Source: Streptomyces sp. CCM_MD2014 (GTDB taxonomy: Bacteria; Actinomycetota; Actinomycetes; Streptomycetales; Streptomycetaceae). Taken from it: a stretch of DNA of 64,000 nt. Numbering within the stretch: the stretch's first letter is position 1; each line of letters begins with the position of its first letter. This document shows positions 1-7,971 of this stretch, piece by piece. Under the pieces are notes generated by a model. The model ran no database searches, had not been told where the DNA came from, and saw nothing but the letters and a program-made list of their open reading frames with translations. The stretch spans positions 2,108,001 to 2,172,000 of the forward strand of contig NZ_CP009754.1 in the NCBI RefSeq assembly GCF_000772045.1, read 5' to 3'. Position numbers and translations under genes: made by a program.

Positions 1-2
1 TG

Positions 3-1211
3 CTCGCCGCCGGGGTCGTCCAGCTCGTGATGGGCGCCCTGAAGCTGGGGCGCTGGTTCCGGGCGATCTCCCTGTCGGTCGTCGAGGGCATGCTGGCCGG
101 CATCGGTCTGGTGCTCATCGCCGGTCAGCTCTACTCGGCCGCCGGTCTCCAGGCGCCCGCCTCCGGCGTCGACAAGCTCACCGGCCTGCCCGGGGCCGCC
201 GCCGACGTGCTGGGCAGCACGGAGGCGCTCACCTCGCTCGCCCTCGGCGCCGGCACCGTCGCCGTGATGGTGCTGTGGAAGCGGCTGCCGAAGCGGGCCC
301 GGACCGTGCCGGGCGCGCTGGCCGCGGTCGGCCTGGCCACGGCGGTCACGGCGGCGTTCGGCCTGTCGGTCGCGACCGTCGAGGTGAGCGGCCTGCTGGA
401 CGTGATCCAGCCGCCGGGCGCCGACGCCTTCGGCGAGCTGGCGAACGTGGGCTTCCTCGGCACGATCGTCGCCTTCACCCTGATCGCCTCGGCCGAGAGC
501 CTGTTCAGCGCCGCGGCGGTGGACCGGCTGCACAACGGGCCGCGCACCCAGTACGACAAGGAGCTGATGGCGCAGGGCGCGGGCAACACGGTGTGCGGCG
601 TGCTCGGCGCTCTGCCGATGACCGCGGTCATCGTGCGCAGCTCGGCGAACGTCGGGGCCGGTGCCCGGACCAAGGCGTCCCGGGTGCTGCACGGCGTGTG
701 GCTGCTGCTGTTCGCGGCGCTGCTGCCGTCCGCGCTGGCCCTGATTCCGCTGCCCGCGCTGGCGGGCATCCTGGTGCACGCGGGCTGGAAGCTGATCCCG
801 TTCCGCGGGCTCGTGTCGCTGTGGCGCGGGCACCGGGGCGAGGCGCTGATCCTGGTGGTCACGGCGGTCTCGATCGTCGCGGTCAACATGTTCGAGGGCG
901 TGCTGATCGGCCTGGCCCTGTCCGTGGTCAAGACCGCCTGGGAGGCCTCGCACCTCAGGATGGAGACCGTCGACAAGGGCGCGGGCCCCGTCCAGGTCCA
1001 CCTGACGGGCAACGCGACCTTCCTGCGGCTGCCGAAGCTGCTGGAGAGTCTGGAGGCCCTGCCCCAGGACCGCCCGGTCGAGCTGGACCTGTCGGGTCTG
1101 CACCACCTGGACCACGCCTGCCGCACGGCTCTGGAGAACTGGGCCGAACGGCACAGCGCCACCGGCACGGACCCGGTGAGGGTCACGAACGCGCAGAAGG
1201 CGGGGGTGTAA
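3..1211 (+). CDS. SulP family anion permease, 5' truncated by window edge
   Basis: This is an integral membrane transporter of the SulP (SLC26-like) family, which moves sulfate, bicarbonate or other anions. The reading frame is already open at base 3, so the gene starts upstream of the window; the internal GTG at 27 is not a convincing start. The visible part has several hydrophobic segments (for example around codons 10-40, 75-90, 140-155 and 215-255) and the SulP stretch LKLGRWFRAIS followed by SVVEGMLAGIG. The last 70 or so residues (VQVHLTGNATFLRLPKLL..., then VELDLSGLHHLDHACRTAL) form a degenerate STAS-like cytoplasmic domain. A strong hairpin follows directly. The substrate cannot be told; because the N-terminus is missing, a fused carbonic anhydrase or other extra domain cannot be excluded. 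Confidence 0.88.
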   Translation, partial: LAAGVVQLVMGALKLGRWFRAISLSVVEGMLAGIGLVLIAGQLYSAAGLQAPASGVDKLTGLPGAAADVLGSTEALTSLALGAGTVAVMVLWKRLPKRARTVPGALAAVGLATAVTAAFGLSVATVEVSGLLDVIQPPGADAFGELANVGFLGTIVAFTLIASAESLFSAAAVDRLHNGPRTQYDKELMAQGAGNTVCGVLGALPMTAVIVRSSANVGAGARTKASRVLHGVWLLLFAALLPSALALIPLPALAGILVHAGWKLIPFRGLVSLWRGHRGEALILVVTAVSIVAVNMFEGVLIGLALSVVKTAWEASHLRMETVDKGAGPVQVHLTGNATFLRLPKLLESLEALPQDRPVELDLSGLHHLDHACRTALENWAERHSATGTDPVRVTNAQKAGV

Positions 1212-1223
1212 CGCCACGACCCC

Positions 1224-1263
1224 GTCCGGCACTTCCCGCGCGCCCCCGCGGGAAGTGCCGGAC
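1224..1263. terminator. Hairpin terminator after the SulP gene
   Basis: A perfect 17-bp stem (1224-1240 pairs with 1247-1263) with a 6-nt loop starts 12 nt after the SulP stop codon. There is no T-run, as is usual in Streptomyces. It separates this gene from the PhoX-type gene downstream. Confidence 0.8.
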
Positions 1264-1381
1264 GGCTCCGTGTCCGCCCGGTCCGGCGGTGACACGGGCT
1301 ACACGCGTGGTTCCCGGGACTCCTGGCAGGTGATAGACACAGCGGGGTCACAGTCCTGTCCGCCAGCAGGAAGGTTTCCCC

Positions 1382-2767
1382 ATGTCCGCAACCCGACGCC
1401 AGGTGCTGGCCCGTACCGGAGCCCTGGGCGCAGGCATCGCCTTCACCGGCGCCCTCTCCGAACTCTTCGCCGGCACCGCCGCCGCCCAGCCCGGGGGTCG
1501 CAGCGGCTACGGTCCCCTCGTCCCCGACCCCGACGGCCTGCTCGACCTGCCCAGGGGCTTCCGCTACCGCGTGCTCTCCCGCGAGGGCGACGAACTGCGC
1601 TCCGGCGAGGGCCCGGTGCCCTCCAACCACGACGGCATGTCGGCCTTCCCGGGCCGTTCCTCCGGCAGACACGGCCACGCCCACACCTACCTCGTCCGCA
1701 ACCACGAGAACCGCGCCAACGGCCGCGTCCCGGTTCCCACCGTGGAGGGCCTGACGTACGACCCGGAGGGCAAGGGCGGCTGTACCGCGCTGGCGCTGGA
1801 CTCCCGCAACCACGTCCTGTCCGAGCGGGTGGCGATCGCCGGTACGGCCGTCAACTGCGCGGGCGGGCACACGCCCTGGAACACGTGGCTGACCTGCGAG
1901 GAGACCGAGGACAAGGCCGGCACCAACGGCTACACCAAGGACCACGGCTTCATCTTCGAGGTCGACCCGGTCGACCCGCACCGCACCGGCGCCGTCCCGC
2001 TGACCGCGATGGGCCGCTTCCAGCACGAGGCGATCGCCGTGGACCCGCGGCGCGGTGTCGTCTACGAGACGGAGGACGCCTTCGAGCGGCCGTTCGGCCT
2101 CTTCTACCGGTTCCTGCCCCAGAAGCCGCTCGGCGGCCGGGGCTCGCTGCGGGCGGGCGGACGGCTCCAGGCGATGCGGGTGCCCGGCGTGCCCGACCTC
2201 TCCTCGATCCAGGAGACGGGCGCGACCTTCGACCGCATCGAGTGGGTGGACGTGCCCGACCCGCTGGCCGCCGAGACGCCGATCCGCTTCCAGGACTTCG
2301 GCCGGGGCGGCATCACCCACGCCCAGAAGCTGGAGGGCTGCTACTGGGGCGGGCGGAGCGTGTACTTCGTGTCGTCCTTCGCCCACAGCGACGAGGGCTC
2401 GGCCGCCGACCACTTCGGCCAGATCTGGCGCTACGACCCCGAGCGGCGCCGGCTCACCCTGGTGATCGTCTTCGGCCCGGACACCGACGTCCAGCTGCCG
2501 GGCGAGTCCCCGGACAACATCTGCCTCGCCCCCAGCGGCGGCCTGATGGTCTGCGAGGACGGCAACGGCGCCCAGCACGTCTTCGGCGTCACCCGGCGCG
2601 GGGAGGTGTACGCGATGGCCCGCGGCGCCCAGAACATCGGGACGGAGGAGGAGCCCGAGTGGGGTGAGTTCGCCGGTGTCACCTTCTCCCCCGACGGCGA
2701 CACCATGTACGTCAACTGCTACACGCCCGGCACCACCTTCGCCGTGACGGGCCCCTGGCGCAGGTAG
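1382..2767 (+). CDS. PhoX/DUF839 family Tat-exported phosphatase
   Basis: 461 aa secreted protein of the PhoX (DUF839) family, beta-propeller enzymes that hydrolyse phosphate esters with Fe/Ca cofactors. The N-terminus has a twin-arginine signal (RRQVLARTGALG, residues 5-16, then a hydrophobic stretch and an A-rich cleavage region near residue 36). Family signatures are visible in order: SNHDGMSAF, YLVRNHEN, GGHTPWNTWLTCEET, FQHEAIAVDP, YETEDAFERPFGLFYRF, KLEGCYWGG, PDNICLAPSGGLMVCEDG and FAGVTFSPDGDTMYVN. The ATG has a good ribosome site (AGGAAGG, 7 nt away). No PHO-box direct repeat (GTTCACC) is evident upstream, so PhoP control is not supported by what I see. Phosphatase activity is inferred from the family; DUF839 members are not all characterised. 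Confidence 0.88.
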   Translation: MSATRRQVLARTGALGAGIAFTGALSELFAGTAAAQPGGRSGYGPLVPDPDGLLDLPRGFRYRVLSREGDELRSGEGPVPSNHDGMSAFPGRSSGRHGHAHTYLVRNHENRANGRVPVPTVEGLTYDPEGKGGCTALALDSRNHVLSERVAIAGTAVNCAGGHTPWNTWLTCEETEDKAGTNGYTKDHGFIFEVDPVDPHRTGAVPLTAMGRFQHEAIAVDPRRGVVYETEDAFERPFGLFYRFLPQKPLGGRGSLRAGGRLQAMRVPGVPDLSSIQETGATFDRIEWVDVPDPLAAETPIRFQDFGRGGITHAQKLEGCYWGGRSVYFVSSFAHSDEGSAADHFGQIWRYDPERRRLTLVIVFGPDTDVQLPGESPDNICLAPSGGLMVCEDGNGAQHVFGVTRRGEVYAMARGAQNIGTEEEPEWGEFAGVTFSPDGDTMYVNCYTPGTTFAVTGPWRR

Positions 2768-2830
2768 CGGCGCGGGCGGGGCGCGAGCCGTCCGGTCACT
2801 GAAGCCGCGACCTTGGGGTACCCGGGCCGC

Positions 2831-4354
2831 ATGACTCAGAACGTGCAGGTCAACGGCTCGTACTGGCTTCAGACGGCACCGGGCGGCGCGCCCCGCCCCG
2901 CGCTCGCGGAGGATCTCGACGTCGACGTCGCCGTGATCGGCGCCGGCGTCGCGGGTCTCAGCACGGCCTGGGAGCTGGCGCGGACCGGGCGGAGCGTGGC
3001 GGTCCTGGAGGCCGGGCGGGTCGCCGCCGGAGTCACCGGGTACACCAGCGCCAAGCTGACCGTCCAGCACACCCTGGTCTACGACAAGCTGCGCCGCACC
3101 CGCGGCCCGGAGGGCGCCCGGCTGTACGCCCGCTCGCAGTCCGAGGCGATCGAGCGCGCCGCCGGGATCGTCGCCGAGCTGGGCATCGACTGCGAGTGGG
3201 AGACGCGCGACGCGTACACGTACGTCCGCGATCCGGGCCGCGTCGACGAGGTGCGGGCGGAGGCGGCCGCCGCGAAGGAGGCGGGGCTTCCGGCGTCGTT
3301 CGTGACGGAGACCGGGCTTCCGTTCCCGGTGGCGGGCGCCGTGAAGGTGACCGGACAGGCCCAGTTCCACCCCCTGAAGTACCTGCGGGCCCTCGCCGCC
3401 GACCTGGAGGCGCTCGGCGGGCGGATCTTCGAGGACACCACCGTCCAGGGCCTGGACGAGGGCGAGCCGTGCCGGGTGAAGACCGAGGCGGGAGCGACGG
3501 TCACCGCCCGGGACGTCGTGGTCGCCACGCACTACCCGATCTTCGACCGTGCCCTGCTCTTCGCCCGCCTCTCCCCGCGCCGCGAGCTGGTCGTCGCCGG
3601 GACCGTCGAGGCGGACCGCGACGTGGACGGCATGTACATCACGCCGGAGGAGAACACCCGCTCGGTGCGTACGGCGCCCCTGGACGACGCCGGCCGCCGC
3701 CTGCTCGTCGTCACCGGGGAGCACTTCACACCGGGCACCGGCGACACCCGGGAGCGCTTCGAGACCCTGGCCGCCTGGGCGGACGAGCACTTCCCCGGTG
3801 TCGAGCGCACGTACGCCTGGGCCACCCAGGACATCGACCCCACCGACACCGTGCCGATGGTGGGCCCGCTGCACCCGGGCGCGCACCACACGTACGTCGC
3901 CACGGGCTTCGGCGGCTGGGGGCTGAGCGGCGGCATGATGGCGGGCCGGCTGCTGACCGCGCAGATCTCCGGCGAGGAGTGCGCGTGGAGCGGGCTGTAC
4001 GACCCGCGCCGGCTGCGCACGGCGGTGCGCGAGGCGCCGGCGCTGCTCAAGACGCAGGCGGAGGTGGCCCGGCACTTCGTCGGCGACCGGCTGCGGCCCG
4101 TGCCCCCGGTGGACGCGCTGCCGCCGGGCGAGGGCGCGGTGGTCCGGGCGGGCGGCGACCGGCTCGCCGTCTACCGGGACGAGGAGGGTGCGCTGCACGC
4201 CGTCTCGGCGCGCTGCACCCACCTGGGCTGCCTGGTCGGTTTCAACGCCGCCGAGCGCGCCTGGGAGTGCCCGTGCCACGGCTCCCGCTTCGACACGGAC
4301 GGCAAGGTGATCGAGGGCCCGGCGACGAAGCCGCTGGAACGGCGGGACATCTGA
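2831..4354 (+). CDS. FAD-dependent oxidoreductase with C-terminal Rieske [2Fe-2S] domain
   Basis: 507 aa. The N-terminal part is a DadA/GlpO-like flavoprotein: dinucleotide-binding motif GAGVAG at residues 38-43 after a beta strand, and the second FAD contact region GFGGWGLSGGMMAG late in the domain. The last 85 residues are a Rieske ferredoxin-like domain with complete ligands C462-x-H464 and C480-x2-H483. This fusion is common in actinobacteria and is annotated as an FAD oxidoreductase of unknown substrate; the Rieske cluster presumably shuttles electrons to or from the flavin. A TTG at 2813 is in frame, but the ATG at 2831 is preferred: a TACCCG hexamer lies 6 nt before it, matching the leaderless arrangement seen repeatedly here, and there is no ribosome site for either. 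Confidence 0.87.
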   Translation: MTQNVQVNGSYWLQTAPGGAPRPALAEDLDVDVAVIGAGVAGLSTAWELARTGRSVAVLEAGRVAAGVTGYTSAKLTVQHTLVYDKLRRTRGPEGARLYARSQSEAIERAAGIVAELGIDCEWETRDAYTYVRDPGRVDEVRAEAAAAKEAGLPASFVTETGLPFPVAGAVKVTGQAQFHPLKYLRALAADLEALGGRIFEDTTVQGLDEGEPCRVKTEAGATVTARDVVVATHYPIFDRALLFARLSPRRELVVAGTVEADRDVDGMYITPEENTRSVRTAPLDDAGRRLLVVTGEHFTPGTGDTRERFETLAAWADEHFPGVERTYAWATQDIDPTDTVPMVGPLHPGAHHTYVATGFGGWGLSGGMMAGRLLTAQISGEECAWSGLYDPRRLRTAVREAPALLKTQAEVARHFVGDRLRPVPPVDALPPGEGAVVRAGGDRLAVYRDEEGALHAVSARCTHLGCLVGFNAAERAWECPCHGSRFDTDGKVIEGPATKPLERRDI

Positions 4355-4431
4355 CACCGGGGTCTGAGCCGGGAGGGTGACCGAACCGGCACGTCAGCCC
4401 ACATAGTCATACAAACAGAACATCCCACCCA

Positions 4432-4437
4432 TACGTT
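4432..4437 (+). promoter_or_regulatory. Putative -10 box of a leaderless promoter
   Basis: TACGTT fits TAnnnT and ends 6 nt before the GTG of the deacetylase gene, which has no Shine-Dalgarno. Transcription would begin at or next to the start codon. Confidence 0.45.
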
Positions 4438-4443
4438 CGTACG

Positions 4444-5316
4444 GTGATCTCTCTCGTACGACGCGCGACCGCGCTCTGTGCCCTGGGCGCCGCCCTCACC
4501 GCCTGCGGAACCACCGGTGCCGGGCAGACCCCCCGTCCCGCGCCCTCGGCCGCCGCCCCGTCCCCGTCCCCTTCCCGGACGCCCACCCTCGCGCCCGGCC
4601 CCGGGGGCCTGACCCCCGTCTTCGAGCACGGCCCCCGCGCGGACGGCACGACGGGCGGCACGAAGGACGGCAAGACGGTCGCCCTCACCTTCGACGCCGA
4701 CATGACCGCCGACCAGGGGCCGCGGGCGGCCGCGGGCGAGCGGTTCGACAACCCGCGGCTGATCGCGACGCTGCGGAAGCTGAAGGTGCCGGCCACGGTC
4801 TTCATGACCGGCCGCTGGGCCGAGGAGTACCCCGCCGAGGCCCGCTCCATCGGCCGGGACCCGCAGTTCGAGATCGCCAACCACTCCTACAGCCACTACG
4901 CCTACACCGACGACTGCTACGGCCTGCCGACGGTCGCCGAGGCCGACATGCGCTCGGACCTGGAGCGCGCGTACACCGCGTTCGAGAAGGCCGGTGTACC
5001 GAACCCGATGCCGTACTTCCGCTTCCCCGGCGGCTGCTACGACGACACGGCCCTCAGGGAACTGTCGGCCACCGGGGTCACCGCCGTGCAGTGGGACGTG
5101 GTGAGCGGGGACGCCTTCGCCACGGACGCCGACGCGGTGACCCGGCAGGTCCTCGACGGGGTGCGGCCGGGTTCGGTCGTCGTCATGCACTGCACGCGCA
5201 GCGCCGCCCCGGTGACCGAGGAGGTGGTGCGGGCGGTCGTGCCCGAGCTGCGCCGCCAGGGCTACCGCTTCGTGAAGGTCTCGCAGCTGATCGGCGCCGC
5301 GAACGGGCGCGCCTGA
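4444..5316 (+). CDS. Lipoprotein polysaccharide deacetylase (NodB/CE4 fold)
   Basis: 290 aa exported lipoprotein. The signal peptide ends in the lipobox LTAC with Cys21 as the lipidation site, followed by a Pro/Ser/Ala-rich linker to about residue 60. The catalytic domain is carbohydrate esterase family 4: the usual TFDDGP motif is replaced by LTFDADM, and the metal-binding HSYSH motif gives H147 and H151. Later motifs are RFPGGCYDD and a closing VVVMHC. The enzyme would remove N- or O-acetyl groups from peptidoglycan, chitin-type or other surface polysaccharide outside the membrane. The single-Asp variant TFDADM, in place of the Asp-Asp pair, is typical of a Streptomyces subgroup but makes the exact activity uncertain. 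GTG start, probably leaderless. Confidence 0.85.
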   Translation: MISLVRRATALCALGAALTACGTTGAGQTPRPAPSAAAPSPSPSRTPTLAPGPGGLTPVFEHGPRADGTTGGTKDGKTVALTFDADMTADQGPRAAAGERFDNPRLIATLRKLKVPATVFMTGRWAEEYPAEARSIGRDPQFEIANHSYSHYAYTDDCYGLPTVAEADMRSDLERAYTAFEKAGVPNPMPYFRFPGGCYDDTALRELSATGVTAVQWDVVSGDAFATDADAVTRQVLDGVRPGSVVVMHCTRSAAPVTEEVVRAVVPELRRQGYRFVKVSQLIGAANGRA

Positions 5317-5334
5317 CGTTCCGCGCCGACGTCC

Positions 5335-5340
5335 TACGCT
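5335..5340 (+). promoter_or_regulatory. Putative -10 box of a leaderless promoter
   Basis: TACGCT (TAnnnT) ends 6 nt before the ATG of the small zinc-ribbon gene. The purine-rich GGAGAC between them is too close to the start to act as a normal ribosome site. Confidence 0.4.
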
Positions 5341-5346
5341 GGAGAC

Positions 5347-5574
5347 ATGAGCAGCGACCACGACCAAGGCCCGGACGCCTCCGGCCCCGGCTGCGAGCCC
5401 GGCGGTTACTCCCTGATCGGCACGGCGCCCCGGCCGCCCAGGGCCGACGGCCCGCCGTACGCGGACTGCGTCCTGTGCCGGGAGCCGACGGAGTACCCGG
5501 AGTCGTACAAGGGCATCACGCTCTGCCCGGTCTGCGAGTGGCAGGAGGCGCAGCGCACGGCCTGCTCAGGCTGA
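5347..5574 (+). CDS. Small CxxC zinc-ribbon-like protein, function unknown
   Basis: 75 aa, not recognised as a named family. The N-terminal half is Gly/Pro-rich and probably disordered. The C-terminal half has CVLCREP and, 20 residues later, CPVCEWQ, two CxxC knuckles that would bind one zinc ion, plus a final ACSG. Such proteins are often small regulators or RNA/protein-binding adaptors, but nothing here shows which. The stop codon overlaps the 3' end of the convergent ABC permease gene by 9 nt. Reading frame, codon bias and a plausible promoter support it as a real gene. Confidence 0.65.
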   Translation: MSSDHDQGPDASGPGCEPGGYSLIGTAPRPPRADGPPYADCVLCREPTEYPESYKGITLCPVCEWQEAQRTACSG

Positions 5575-6240
5575 CGACCTGCGCGAGCTGAGCGCACAGG
5601 CCGCGGCGACGGCGGCTATGGCGACGAGCGCCGCCACGGCCAGCGGCAGCAACGGCAAGGTGACCGTGCCCGACTTCGACCCCGTGACCAGGCCGCTGAC
5701 CGCCGCCCGGGCCGGGGAACCGGAGGCCACCAGCGCCAGCAGGGCCGCCAGCAGCAGGGCGGGCACGGCGCGGCCGGGCGAGCGCAGCACCGGCCAGGCG
5801 GTGAGCGCGCCGACGGCGGTGCCGAGCAGGGCGCACACCAGCGCGGCGAGCAGTCCGGCGCCGCCCGCCGGGAGCAGCGGCACCCGCGTGCCGCGCCCGG
5901 TGCCGACCGGGTCGCTGATCAGCGCCACGACGACGGTCGCCGCCGCGCCCAGCACCGTCGCGGCGGCCAGCGCCACGAGCACGGCGGCCAGGTGGGCCCG
6001 CGCGGGACCGCGCGCCGCCGACACGCAGCCCCGCGCGGCGGGCGGCTCGCCGGTGACGCAGATCCGCACCAGCCAGGCCGCGACCGGCAGCAGCATGGCC
6101 GCCGCCCAGCCCAGCGAGTCCAGCACCGGCTGCCCGCCCTGCACGCCGATGCCGAGGGCGGCGGCGTACAGGACGACGGGGGGCAGCCAGCGCTGGGAGC
6201 GCAGCAGGAGCGCTGCCTGGTAGCGCAGGAGAGCGGTCAT
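5566..6240 (-). CDS. ABC exporter membrane subunit (about six TM segments)
   Basis: 224 aa hydrophobic protein beginning MTALLRYQAALLLRSQRW. Hydrophobic stretches near residues 22-40, 43-58, 80-105, 130-155, 160-180 and 190-215 suggest six membrane spans, as in small ABC-2-like permeases. Its ATG overlaps the TGA of the ATP-binding gene (ATGA at 6237-6240), so the two are translationally coupled and should form one transporter. There is no sequence signature that names the substrate. Length and composition match small actinobacterial ABC-2-type permeases found next to a lone ATPase. Confidence 0.75.
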   Translation of the reverse strand: MTALLRYQAALLLRSQRWLPPVVLYAAALGIGVQGGQPVLDSLGWAAAMLLPVAAWLVRICVTGEPPAARGCVSAARGPARAHLAAVLVALAAATVLGAAATVVVALISDPVGTGRGTRVPLLPAGGAGLLAALVCALLGTAVGALTAWPVLRSPGRAVPALLLAALLALVASGSPARAAVSGLVTGSKSGTVTLPLLPLAVAALVAIAAVAAACALSSRRSSA

Positions 6241-7091
6241 CGGCGATCCTCCGGGGCGTGCACGCTCACCACGTGCCAGGGCGGCCGGGCGGTCAGCAGC
6301 GTGCGCAGCAGGACGTCGGAGTGCGAGGCGGGGACGGCGAGCGTGTGGGAGCCGGGGCCGGTCTCCTCCACCGAGGCGGCCGTCCGGCGCGCGTCGGCGG
6401 GCAGGACGGCGCCGGGCGGACCCTGCACCCGGACCACGACCCGCGGCCCGGCCGCCACCGGTTCCGGTGCGGTACGGCGGTGCAGGGCGCCGTCGCGCAC
6501 GGTGTACACGGCGTCGGCCGTTCCGGCCAGGCGGCGCGGATCGTGGTCGACGAAGACGACGGCACCGCCGGCCGCGGTGCGTTCGGCCACCGCCCGTTCC
6601 AGCTCCCCCCGCGCGTCGGTGTCGAGCCCGGTCCAGGCCTCGTCCAGAACCAGCAACTCGGGCTCGGCGAGCAGCGCCTGCGCCACCGCCACCTTCTGGC
6701 TGCTGCCCTTGGACAGCCGGGAGAGCCGTGTGTCGGCGTACCCGGCGGCCCCCAGCCGCTCCAGCCACTGCCCGGCGGCCCGGGCCGCCGCCCGCCGGGA
6801 CAGCCCGTGGACGGTGCCGAGGTGGGTGAGGTACCGGGCGGCCGTGAAGGGCAGGGCGGGCGGGAAGCGCTCGGGGACGTAGGCGGTGCGGGGGCGGCCG
6901 GTGACCCGGCCCTCGGTCGGGGCGTCGATCCCGGCGAGCAGGCGCAGCAGGGTGGACTTGCCGGTGCCGTTGGCTCCCTCGACGCGGACGAGGACGCCGG
7001 GCGGCACGCCCAGGTCGACGCCGCGCAGTACCCAGGGGCCGCGGACGCCGTAGCGGCGCCCCACGCCGTCCAGCCGTAGCTCGCGTTGCAT
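6237..7091 (-). CDS. ABC transporter ATP-binding protein
   Basis: 284 aa ATPase. Walker A is GANGTGKST (residues about 38-46), the Q-loop region follows near YVPERFPPAL, the signature is the variant LSKGSSQK instead of LSGGQ, Walker B is LLVLDEAW and the switch histidine is in VFVDHD. The variant signature and the short downstream permease are typical of drug- or peptide-export type ABC-2 systems rather than importers. A longer in-frame start at 7157 exists, but the ATG at 7091 has a ribosome site (AGAGGA) at good distance and begins the conserved fold. The C-terminal 60 residues after the ATPase core are an extra domain of unknown role. Probably transcribed from the short divergent region shared with the PTH2-like gene. 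Confidence 0.85.
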   Translation of the reverse strand: MQRELRLDGVGRRYGVRGPWVLRGVDLGVPPGVLVRVEGANGTGKSTLLRLLAGIDAPTEGRVTGRPRTAYVPERFPPALPFTAARYLTHLGTVHGLSRRAAARAAGQWLERLGAAGYADTRLSRLSKGSSQKVAVAQALLAEPELLVLDEAWTGLDTDARGELERAVAERTAAGGAVVFVDHDPRRLAGTADAVYTVRDGALHRRTAPEPVAAGPRVVVRVQGPPGAVLPADARRTAASVEETGPGSHTLAVPASHSDVLLRTLLTARPPWHVVSVHAPEDRR

Positions 7092-7135
7092 GGGGCCATC
7101 CTCTCGCGGGCGGGCGGCTTGGCAGACTGTAGGGC

Positions 7136-7876
7136 GTGAGCAACGACCCGACGGCACCCGTCCCCGCGCCCGTTCCCGTCCCCGACAGTCCCTTCCGTTC
7201 CGAGCCCGGCGACCGGGACCTCGCGCCGCAGTTCGTGCTGCCGCTGGTCGTGCGCATCGAGCGGGCGGCTCCCCCGGCCCGTACCGACGCGCTGGAGACC
7301 GCGGCCCGGGCGGTGCTGGTGATGCTCGGCGACGCGCGGTCGACCGGTGACGGCGAGTGGGCGCAGGCGATGCGGGACTGGCAGGACGCCCGCATCCGCA
7401 AGGTCGTCAGGCGGGCCCGGGGCGCGGAGTGGCGGCGGGCCGAGGCGCTGCCCGGCATCACGGTCACCGGCAAGGGTGCCGAGGTTCGGGTCTTCCCGCC
7501 GGTGCCGCTGGACGGCTGGCCGAAGGACCTGGCCCGGCTCCAGGTCTCCGGCACCGACCTCGACGACCCCGAGCCGCCGGCCGACGCCGACCCCACCGCG
7601 CCGGTGCTCTGGCTCAACCCCGACCTGGACATGTCGGCGGGCAAGGCGATGGCCCAGGCGGGCCACGGTGCGCAGCTCGCCTGGTGGGAACTGTCGGACG
7701 GTGAGCGGACGGCGTGGCGGGACGCGGGCTACCCGCTGTCGGTGCGCACCGCGGATCCGGACCGCTGGGCCGATCTCACCACCGGCGGCCTGCCCGTGGT
7801 GCGCGACGCCGGCTTCACGGAGATCGCGCCGGGCTCGTGCACGGTGGTCGCGGACCATCCGGCACTGAGGCGGTAG
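7136..7876 (+). CDS. Peptidyl-tRNA hydrolase 2-like protein with N-terminal extension
   Basis: 246 aa. The C-terminal 110 residues resemble the PTH2 (Bit1-like) fold: the core ...[18 protein letters not shown] matches the PTH2 signature in which a Lys-Gly-Lys-x-x-x-Q-x-x-H pattern binds peptidyl-tRNA, and a late [14 protein letters not shown] matches the region before the second catalytic loop. Canonical PTH2 is about 115 aa; here 130 additional N-terminal residues of unknown function precede it. Bacteria already have Pth1, so this may be an auxiliary or repurposed hydrolase. A CAGACT hexamer 7 nt before the GTG and no ribosome site suggest leaderless translation. It is divergent from the ABC genes. 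Confidence 0.72.
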   Translation: MSNDPTAPVPAPVPVPDSPFRSEPGDRDLAPQFVLPLVVRIERAAPPARTDALETAARAVLVMLGDARSTGDGEWAQAMRDWQDARIRKVVRRARGAEWRRAEALPGITVTGKGAEVRVFPPVPLDGWPKDLARLQVSGTDLDDPEPPADADPTAPVLWLNPDLDMSAGKAMAQAGHGAQLAWWELSDGERTAWRDAGYPLSVRTADPDRWADLTTGGLPVVRDAGFTEIAPGSCTVVADHPALRR

Positions 7877-7971
7877 GAACCTCAGATGTTGCTCTGAACA
7901 GTCCCCGCCCGGGGTTCGGCCCGGAGCGGGTGGGCCATACCCCCGACATGTTCGCCGGAGGGGAGGCAACC

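Noticed and set aside
1264..1381. PHO box upstream of the PhoX-type gene
   Set aside because: No pair of GTTCACC-like 11-bp direct repeats is visible in the promoter region.
131..4357. 1408-residue open frame on the minus strand
   Set aside because: Antisense shadow of SulP, PhoX and FAD-oxidoreductase genes; very Arg/Ala/Gly-rich, no domain, and the + strand genes show clear families.
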